This document shows positions 5,884 to 10,313 of a stretch of 10,313 nt of DNA, one piece after another. Numbering within the stretch: the first letter of the stretch is position 1; each line of letters opens with the position of its first letter. The notes beneath the pieces were generated by a model. It made no database searches. It saw only the letters and a program-made list of their open reading frames with translations, and was not told where the DNA came from. Source of the stretch: Pirellulales bacterium (lineage in GTDB: Bacteria > Planctomycetota > Planctomycetia > Pirellulales > JAICIG01); assembly GCA_025924495.1 (NCBI GenBank), contig JAICIG010000285.1:1-10313 (forward strand), read 5' to 3'. The position numbers and the translations under genes were made by a program.

Positions 5884-7671
5884 ATGGCTGAAACTTTCAA
5901 TCCATATCGTGCTTGGCTAGGGGTGGTTTCCGACGCCGTCCCGCCGACCCACTATGAGTTGCTAGGCATCAGCCCACGGCGTGCCGACGCTGAAACCGTC
6001 GCCGAAGCGTTCCGCCGGCAAATGAGTCGCTTAAACCCCCACATCGCAGGGGAGCATGGCGCGGCCGCGCAAAAGATCGCCGCAGAACTCGCGAACGCTC
6101 GCGTGGTTTTGTTGACTCCGACCACGAAACGATCTTATGACGCGGAACTGGCCGCCCGAGCGCAGTCGGTTCCTTCAGGCAATATCTTGGAAAAGCCCGC
6201 GGCGCAGACTTCCGCGGCCGATTCCTTGTTGCCCCCACCGGCAGGCCCGGTCAATCAGGCTCAACCATCGGCCACTCTCGTGACGCCGCCAACGTCAGTT
6301 CAATCAGCCGTTCAACCGCCAGCCAACCAACCGTTGCCGCAAGGAGCAGCGGCGCCTGTTTACCCCAACTTGCCGCAAGCCACCGGGTATTTCCAACCGC
6401 AGCCCTACGGCCAGGGTTATGCTCCCGCCTATCCTGTGGGCGCAGCGCCCCAGGCGGCGCAGGCCTATCCGTATGGCCAGCCCTATGCGGCCGCTCCTCA
6501 ACCGGTTTATGCGAGCCCACAAGGCTACGCGCCGCAGGCTGTTCCCGGGTATCCGGCGGTGCAGGCCCCGATGGCTTCGGAGCCCCAACCACAGATTCCC
6601 ATCGCGCCGATTTCATCCGGCGGGTCGTCTGCATTATCGAGAAACGCCGCCCGAAAGCGTTCTTCGCCGGTTCCAATGCTTATAGGGATTGCTATCGCGG
6701 GCATCGCGGTGGTGGCTGGCGTGATTTACTTCGTTAAATCGGAATCGGAGCCGCAGACCATCGCCGGGGTCTCCTCGAACTCCGTGCCGTCTCAGGCACG
6801 TCCAAACGACCCGAGGGCCGATGGACCGACCAATGGATCCGAGAAACTTGAACCCCGCGATCCGAATCGATTCAAGTCTGGCGCAGTCTCGCCTTCCACG
6901 ACGCGAAAGCGTAACCCAGAAGAGAAACTGTTCGTCGACGAACCGGAAGCCAAAGCCACGGTAGACGCCGTCGACGCCAGCGGCAATTCGACGAAGCCCA
7001 GAATCTCAATGCCTGAGCCCATGGCCAAAAAAGAAAAGCCGGCGATGGACAAGCCCGACTCGGAGAAAGCGGAAAAGTCTGCGGCTCCCACAACCGCCAA
7101 GAACCCGAGCGTTCCCGAAGCGCCTGCCGAAAGCCCCGATGACAAGGCAGCGATCGAAGCAGCCTTGAAGGCGGCCCGCAAGGCATTGGCCGACCGCGAT
7201 CTTGCCGAGGTCGAAATTCAGCTCGCTCAAGCGACACTCGTCGCCGTTTCGCCGGAGATGTTGGAAAGGGTCGGGCAATTGAAACTTTTGGCTGAATATG
7301 TCAGTCAATTCTGGGACGCGGTGCACCAGATGCTGCCGAAGCTCGAAGCCGCCGAAACGTTCGAGGTCGACGGCGAACAAATTAGCGTTGTCGAAGCTTC
7401 CTCGGAATTGATCATCATTCGAGCAGCCGGAAAAAATCGCGAGTATAAGTTCCCGAAACTTCCGTCCAAGCTCGCCGAAGCGTTGGCCAAGCGCTGGCTG
7501 GACAAAGATAGTGCAGTATCTTTGGTCGTGCTCGGCGCTTTCGAAGCGGTCGACCCTAAAGGCGATCGCCAAGAGGCCCGGCGTCTGTTTGAACGAGCCC
7601 AGCTCGGCGGCGTAAACGCGAAACCACTGCTCGCGGAACTGGACGCCCGGCAAAAACCTGCCCAAGAATGA
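5884..7671 (+). CDS. Membrane-anchored protein with N-terminal J-like domain, planctomycete type
   Basis: A 595-residue protein of unknown function. Residues 5-95 form a J-like domain of the kind widespread in planctomycetes: FNPYRAWLGV, PPTHYELLGI (20-29), helices rich in Ala/Arg/Gln, and a terminal KRSYDAEL (82-89). The HPD motif needed to stimulate Hsp70 is absent; LNPH (50-53) sits in the corresponding loop, so classical co-chaperone activity is doubtful. Residues about 96-250 are low-complexity, rich in Pro/Gln/Ala/Tyr with repeated GY, YP and QPY units. A single membrane helix lies at about 264-286 (VPMLIGIAIAGIAVVAGVIYFV). Arg/Lys residues just before it predict a cytoplasmic N-terminus and an external C-terminus. 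A charged Lys/Glu/Pro/Ala linker follows, then a folded-looking C-terminal domain from about 420 (helical repeat, then EVDGEQISVVEASSELIII and KFPKLPSKLAEALAKRWL). ATG-5884 is chosen for its GAGGGG site. It has its own promoter and is convergent with the DUF1080 gene. Confidence 0.85.
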   Translation: MAETFNPYRAWLGVVSDAVPPTHYELLGISPRRADAETVAEAFRRQMSRLNPHIAGEHGAAAQKIAAELANARVVLLTPTTKRSYDAELAARAQSVPSGNILEKPAAQTSAADSLLPPPAGPVNQAQPSATLVTPPTSVQSAVQPPANQPLPQGAAAPVYPNLPQATGYFQPQPYGQGYAPAYPVGAAPQAAQAYPYGQPYAAAPQPVYASPQGYAPQAVPGYPAVQAPMASEPQPQIPIAPISSGGSSALSRNAARKRSSPVPMLIGIAIAGIAVVAGVIYFVKSESEPQTIAGVSSNSVPSQARPNDPRADGPTNGSEKLEPRDPNRFKSGAVSPSTTRKRNPEEKLFVDEPEAKATVDAVDASGNSTKPRISMPEPMAKKEKPAMDKPDSEKAEKSAAPTTAKNPSVPEAPAESPDDKAAIEAALKAARKALADRDLAEVEIQLAQATLVAVSPEMLERVGQLKLLAEYVSQFWDAVHQMLPKLEAAETFEVDGEQISVVEASSELIIIRAAGKNREYKFPKLPSKLAEALAKRWLDKDSAVSLVVLGAFEAVDPKGDRQEARRLFERAQLGGVNAKPLLAELDARQKPAQE

Positions 7672-7689
7672 GCCATCCAGTCTGAACGC

Positions 7690-8373
7690 TTATTTCGACG
7701 GTTGCATTTCTTCCGCCGAGAGCCGGCGATACTTGATGTCGCGAAGCGCTGCCGTCGTGCACCAAGAGGCGATTCCTAACGGCTTCGAGCGTTCAACCTC
7801 CAAACGGATCGAAAGCTTGCGGTCCTTCGTATCGGCGTCAACCGCCTGCTTATCGTCAATCCAGGCCTGACTGCGTTCTTTCGTCACGCGCAAGCGTATG
7901 CGGTACCAAACGCCGCGTTTGAAAGTCATGGTGCGGGTCGTGTCGTTGTGCGCAGCATCCTGGCCATCGAGGCTCGAAAGTCCGACCACGCTGCCACCCC
8001 AGCCCCCGACAATCAAGCTGCATGGCGACGCGCCGACCGGGAAAGTAAGACCGCAAAAGAAATCAGTCCCGTCGACGCGCATGGCTTCCAGGCTGAGTTC
8101 ATAATCGAGCTTCGGAAAGTCTTTGGTCCACGTCACGCCGTTGCAGCCGTCGGCAAAACCGATGATGAGCCGGCCGTCTTCGACCTCAATATCATCCGTG
8201 CCGCCAAATTCGCTCGGCTTCCAGCCGCCTAGAGTTTTGCCATCGAACAGACTCTCCCACTTGGCGTCAGCCGTACTCGCGGGCTCGGCCGCCCCCAGCA
8301 AGCCATTCATCCAGGCGAAGCCGGCTACCAGACACGCAGAAACCGCCGAATAGGACAAGCTGGAGCATCGCAT
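7690..8373 (-). CDS. Secreted DUF1080 (3-keto-disaccharide hydrolase-like) protein
   Basis: A 227-residue exported protein. An N-terminal signal peptide (SAVSACLVAGFAWMNGLLGAA) has a likely signal peptidase I site after GAA. The DUF1080 domain then begins with the family's WESLFDGKTLGGWKP opening and continues with VEDGRLIIG. Its core, DFFCGLTFPV...GGWGGSVVGLSSLDG...N-TT and GVWYRIRLRVT, identifies a concanavalin-like beta-sandwich subtype seen often in planctomycetes. Family members have been linked to 3-keto-sugar glycoside cleavage, but the substrate here is unknown. The frame runs upstream to ATG-8487, but ATG-8373 is preferred: it begins directly at the signal peptide and has AAGGA (8384-8388) 10 nt upstream. 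It would act in the periplasm or outside the cell. No strong promoter was seen in the 120 bp before it, so read-through from the small membrane gene upstream is possible. The stop lies 18 bp from the stop of the convergent J-like gene. Confidence 0.88.
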   Translation of the reverse strand: MRCSSLSYSAVSACLVAGFAWMNGLLGAAEPASTADAKWESLFDGKTLGGWKPSEFGGTDDIEVEDGRLIIGFADGCNGVTWTKDFPKLDYELSLEAMRVDGTDFFCGLTFPVGASPCSLIVGGWGGSVVGLSSLDGQDAAHNDTTRTMTFKRGVWYRIRLRVTKERSQAWIDDKQAVDADTKDRKLSIRLEVERSKPLGIASWCTTAALRDIKYRRLSAEEMQPSK

Positions 8374-8383
8374 GAATGTTAAT

Positions 8384-8388
8384 TCCTT
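8384..8388 (-). promoter_or_regulatory. Ribosome binding site of the DUF1080 gene
   Basis: AAGGA on the minus strand lies 10 nt before ATG-8373, slightly long but usable. It supports the shorter start, which places the signal peptide at the N-terminus rather than behind 38 mostly polar residues. Confidence 0.5.
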
Positions 8389-8493
8389 TAAACTGCTTTG
8401 CGGCCGCAGCACGCGCAAGGCCGCGGTTTTCGGGCGTTCAGAGTCTAACATGGAAGCCAGTCGACTGCGAACGTTGCGTTCGTCCATCGCGGT

Positions 8494-8832
8494 CTACGGC
8501 GGCGGACGCTTCTGAGTCTGGTTTGCAGGATTGCGCGGGCGCAGCAGCGAGAGCAGCATCAGTGCAGCGATGAAAACCGGCGCCAGCTTGAACAGCGCGG
8601 GCAGCAAGCGCGCTCGAAAGGTCGCCAAAATCAGCACGGCGATGATCACGCCCAGGGCCACCTTGCTCTTGACCTGCCGCACTTGCGGCAACGCCAGCCA
8701 AAGCACGGCCAGAACGAGGCCAACGCGCAGGCATGCGGCGGCGATTGGCTCGCCGCCATAACCGGAAAAGTGGCTGGCCGCTCCGGCGATGAGCAGCACC
8801 AGAGCAAGAATTCCAACCAGGGGCCGATGCAT
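8494..8832 (-). CDS. Small multi-pass membrane protein of unknown function
   Basis: A 112-residue hydrophobic protein with no family I recognise. Predicted membrane segments are at about 4-22 (PLVGILALVLLIAGAASHF), 28-46 (around CLRVGLVLAVLWLAL), 56-71 (VALGVIIAVLILATF) and 78-92 (ALFKLAPVFIAALMLL). Basic residues lie between segments 2-3 and 3-4 (RQVKSK, RAR), and the tail is polar and Arg/Lys/Pro-rich (RPRNPANQTQKRPPP). The reading frame extends to a GTG at 8886, but ATG-8832 is chosen because a strong promoter lies just before it and would start the transcript at about this ATG. It is co-directional with the upstream acyl-ACP synthetase gene, 63 bp away, and with the DUF1080 gene downstream. 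The sustained hydrophobic pattern argues that it is a real gene. Confidence 0.7.
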   Translation of the reverse strand: MHRPLVGILALVLLIAGAASHFSGYGGEPIAAACLRVGLVLAVLWLALPQVRQVKSKVALGVIIAVLILATFRARLLPALFKLAPVFIAALMLLSLLRPRNPANQTQKRPPP

Positions 8833-8838
8833 GGTTCG

Positions 8839-8867
8839 ATTATGCGAACGGCCCGCCGGCAGTGCAA
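8839..8867 (-). promoter_or_regulatory. Predicted sigma70-type promoter giving a leaderless transcript
   Basis: On the minus strand TTGCAC (8867-8862) and CATAAT (8844-8839) are separated by exactly 17 bp. Only six bases (CGAACC) lie between CATAAT and ATG-8832, so transcription would begin at or next to the A of the start codon. No Shine-Dalgarno sequence is present, as expected for a leaderless mRNA. The -10 element is framed by the dyad GTTCG/CGAAC (arms 8834-8838 and 8845-8849), a possible operator. Confidence 0.5.
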
Positions 8868-8895
8868 GGTTGAAGTCGCCAGGCACTCGGCGGAG

Positions 8896-10313
8896 TTACC
8901 CGGTAAATCGGTGCATGGCAACCGACTTAAGCGCCTTGAGATCGACTTTGCCGGTTCCGAGCACCGGGATTTCGTCCACCTGATAGAAACTGTCAGGCGA
9001 GGGAATCCAAAGATTAGGCAAACCGGCTTGGCCGAGCGCCTTACAAATCTCATCGGGCGTCTTTGCCAGCGGCGTATGCAAGACCACGATCCGTTCGCCC
9101 TTCTTCGAGTCGGGGACTGCCGTCACCGCCACTTTTAATTCGTCTTCGCCAGCGGCGATGATCTTCTGCAATTGTTCTTCAATTTTCACATGCGGCACCA
9201 TTTCGCCGCCGATTTTCGAGAAGCGGCTCTCGCGGCCCGTTATCTGAATGAATCCGTCATCGTCGATTGTGGCGATGTCGCCGGTCACGTACCAACCATC
9301 GCGAATTACTTCCGACGTCAAATCCGGCCGCCCCAAATAGCCTTGCATGACATTGGGGCCCTTGATCCACAACATTCCCTCCTGGTTCGCCCCGAGGGTC
9401 TCGCCCGTTTCGAGATTCACGACCTTGGCCGTCACGCCTGGAATCGGGCGCCCGACGGTCCCCTCTTTGCGCAAGATCTGCGTGGTCGCAGCCGCCCGAC
9501 TCTCGGGAATGTTGACCGCCACCAGCGGCGAACATTCCGTCGCGCCATAGCCTTCGACAGGTCGCAAACCGAATTTAGCTTCGAAAGCATCGCACATATC
9601 GCTGTGCAGTTTTTCGGCGCCCGCGACGGCCACGTCCATGTTGGCGAATTCTTCAGGCTGGCAGCGCTTCAAATAGAACCGTAGGAAGGTAGGCGTGGCG
9701 ATGATAATCGTCACGTGGTGCTTGCGGCACATCTCGCCGATGTGCTTCGCGTCGCGAGGGTCGAAATGGTACACGCCTTTCGGCGGCAGCGTGAGCACCG
9801 TCCAGAGCGTCGTGGTGTAGCCGAACGAGTGAAAGAACGGCAGCACGCCGGCCACAACGTCTTCGTCGTTCAGCCTCACGATTTGATCGATCGCCTCGAC
9901 GTTGGATTGTACGTTGCGATGCGAAAGCATCACGCCCTTGGGTTCGCCGGTCGAGCCTGACGTAAAGATCACTGTCAGCAAATCGTCAGGCTGGATGCGC
10001 GTCAGCCCCAGCCAACGATCGAGCACCGCCAAGGGAGTCGCGTAAACCTGCGCGGCGGCAACCAGTTTGTCGACCGCCGTCACCTTGTTGCGAAGGTCCT
10101 CTAACAAAACTAGCTCAGCATCAAGCTTGAGATTCAGTTTTTCGACGACGCGGCGGCTCGTCAGAACGTGACGAATGCCGCATTGTCGGATACAGGAATT
10201 CATTACTTCAGCCGGCATCGTGTAATTCAGATTCACCGGAATGCGCCCGGCCAATGGGGGCGCCGCATTCGCGAGCGCCCCGCCCACAGAAGGCGGCAGC
10301 AACACGCCAACGA
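8896..10313 (-). CDS. Aas-like acyl-ACP synthetase / AMP-dependent ligase (5' partial)
   Basis: The C-terminal part of an adenylate-forming enzyme that activates a fatty acid with ATP and transfers it to acyl carrier protein or CoA. The frame stays open past the right edge, so the N-terminus is missing. Counting from the GTG at 10305, the motifs are intact: FTSGSTGEPKG (114-124, ATP-binding loop), LPFFHSFG (155-162), VAGAEKL (227-233), EGYGATE (251-257), GTVGRPIPG (282-290), KGPNVMQGYL (315-324), GWYVTGD (337-343), GRESRFSKIGGEMV (357-370), and the C-terminal catalytic lysine in GTGK (450-453). LPFFHSFG, VAGAEKL, the GRxxRFxKIxGEMV hinge and PVLGxGK match the synthetase half of E. coli Aas (2-acylglycerophosphoethanolamine acyltransferase/acyl-ACP synthetase) better than general fatty acyl-CoA ligases. 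A PlsC acyltransferase or transporter domain may therefore lie upstream, outside the window. The likely role is phospholipid recycling at the inner membrane. Confidence 0.9.
   Translation of the reverse strand, partial: VGVLLPPSVGGALANAAPPLAGRIPVNLNYTMPAEVMNSCIRQCGIRHVLTSRRVVEKLNLKLDAELVLLEDLRNKVTAVDKLVAAAQVYATPLAVLDRWLGLTRIQPDDLLTVIFTSGSTGEPKGVMLSHRNVQSNVEAIDQIVRLNDEDVVAGVLPFFHSFGYTTTLWTVLTLPPKGVYHFDPRDAKHIGEMCRKHHVTIIIATPTFLRFYLKRCQPEEFANMDVAVAGAEKLHSDMCDAFEAKFGLRPVEGYGATECSPLVAVNIPESRAAATTQILRKEGTVGRPIPGVTAKVVNLETGETLGANQEGMLWIKGPNVMQGYLGRPDLTSEVIRDGWYVTGDIATIDDDGFIQITGRESRFSKIGGEMVPHVKIEEQLQKIIAAGEDELKVAVTAVPDSKKGERIVVLHTPLAKTPDEICKALGQAGLPNLWIPSPDSFYQVDEIPVLGTGKVDLKALKSVAMHRFTG

Noticed and set aside
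7006..7665. Long minus-strand open frame (219 codons) opposite the J-like gene
   Set aside because: It mirrors a well-supported gene in an antisense frame and its product has no recognisable motif. Long antisense frames are expected in GC-rich genes.
8332..8343. Lipobox-like VSAC in the DUF1080 signal peptide
   Set aside because: The cysteine comes before most of the hydrophobic segment, so lipoprotein processing there is unlikely. The GAA site further on fits signal peptidase I.
8374..8487. Longer start (ATG-8487) for the DUF1080 gene
   Set aside because: It would add 38 mostly polar, charged residues ahead of the signal peptide. ATG-8373 has AAGGA upstream and begins at the signal peptide.
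9172..9684. Plus-strand open frame of 170 codons opposite the acyl-ACP synthetase gene
   Set aside because: It is antisense to a gene with all catalytic motifs intact, and its product shows no family features.

Overview
This window is high-GC DNA (estimated by eye) from what is most likely a planctomycete, probably of the Pirellulales/Gemmatales type. That placement is an inference from protein families. The J-like protein at 5884-7671 opens with the planctomycete-style WLG...PPxHYxLLGI signature. The gene at 7690-8373 encodes a secreted DUF1080 protein of a GGWGG...GLSSLDG subtype common there. The Pst permeases are unusually large. The acyl-ACP synthetase resembles the C-terminal module of Aas-like fusion proteins.

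Layout: positions 3-5490 hold three overlapping plus-strand genes, pstC (5' end cut by the window edge), pstA and pstB, the membrane and ATPase parts of a high-affinity phosphate ABC importer. The substrate-binding protein PstS is not in the window, and no phoU follows pstB. Positions 5491-5883 are non-coding. They contain a run of possible stem-loops, a perfect 14-bp palindrome, and a good sigma70-type promoter with a dyad in its spacer. This promoter drives a membrane-anchored protein with an N-terminal J-like domain (5884-7671). The minus strand then carries, reading right to left, the 3' part of an Aas-like acyl-ACP synthetase/AMP-ligase (8896-10313), a small multi-pass membrane protein with a promoter that predicts a leaderless mRNA (8494-8832), and a secreted DUF1080 protein (7690-8373). 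The DUF1080 gene converges on the J-like gene with only 18 bp between the stop codons.

How the genes work together: PstC and PstA would form the phosphate channel and PstB would power it. Both permeases carry large extra periplasmic domains after the first membrane helix: a seven-repeat beta-propeller-like domain in PstC and a coiled-coil domain in PstA. Both also have extra membrane helices before the EAA loop. These domains are the most distinctive feature of the window. The remaining genes (J-like membrane protein, DUF1080 protein, small membrane protein, acyl-ACP synthetase) show no clear functional link to phosphate import. No mobile element, CRISPR array, tRNA or rRNA was seen.
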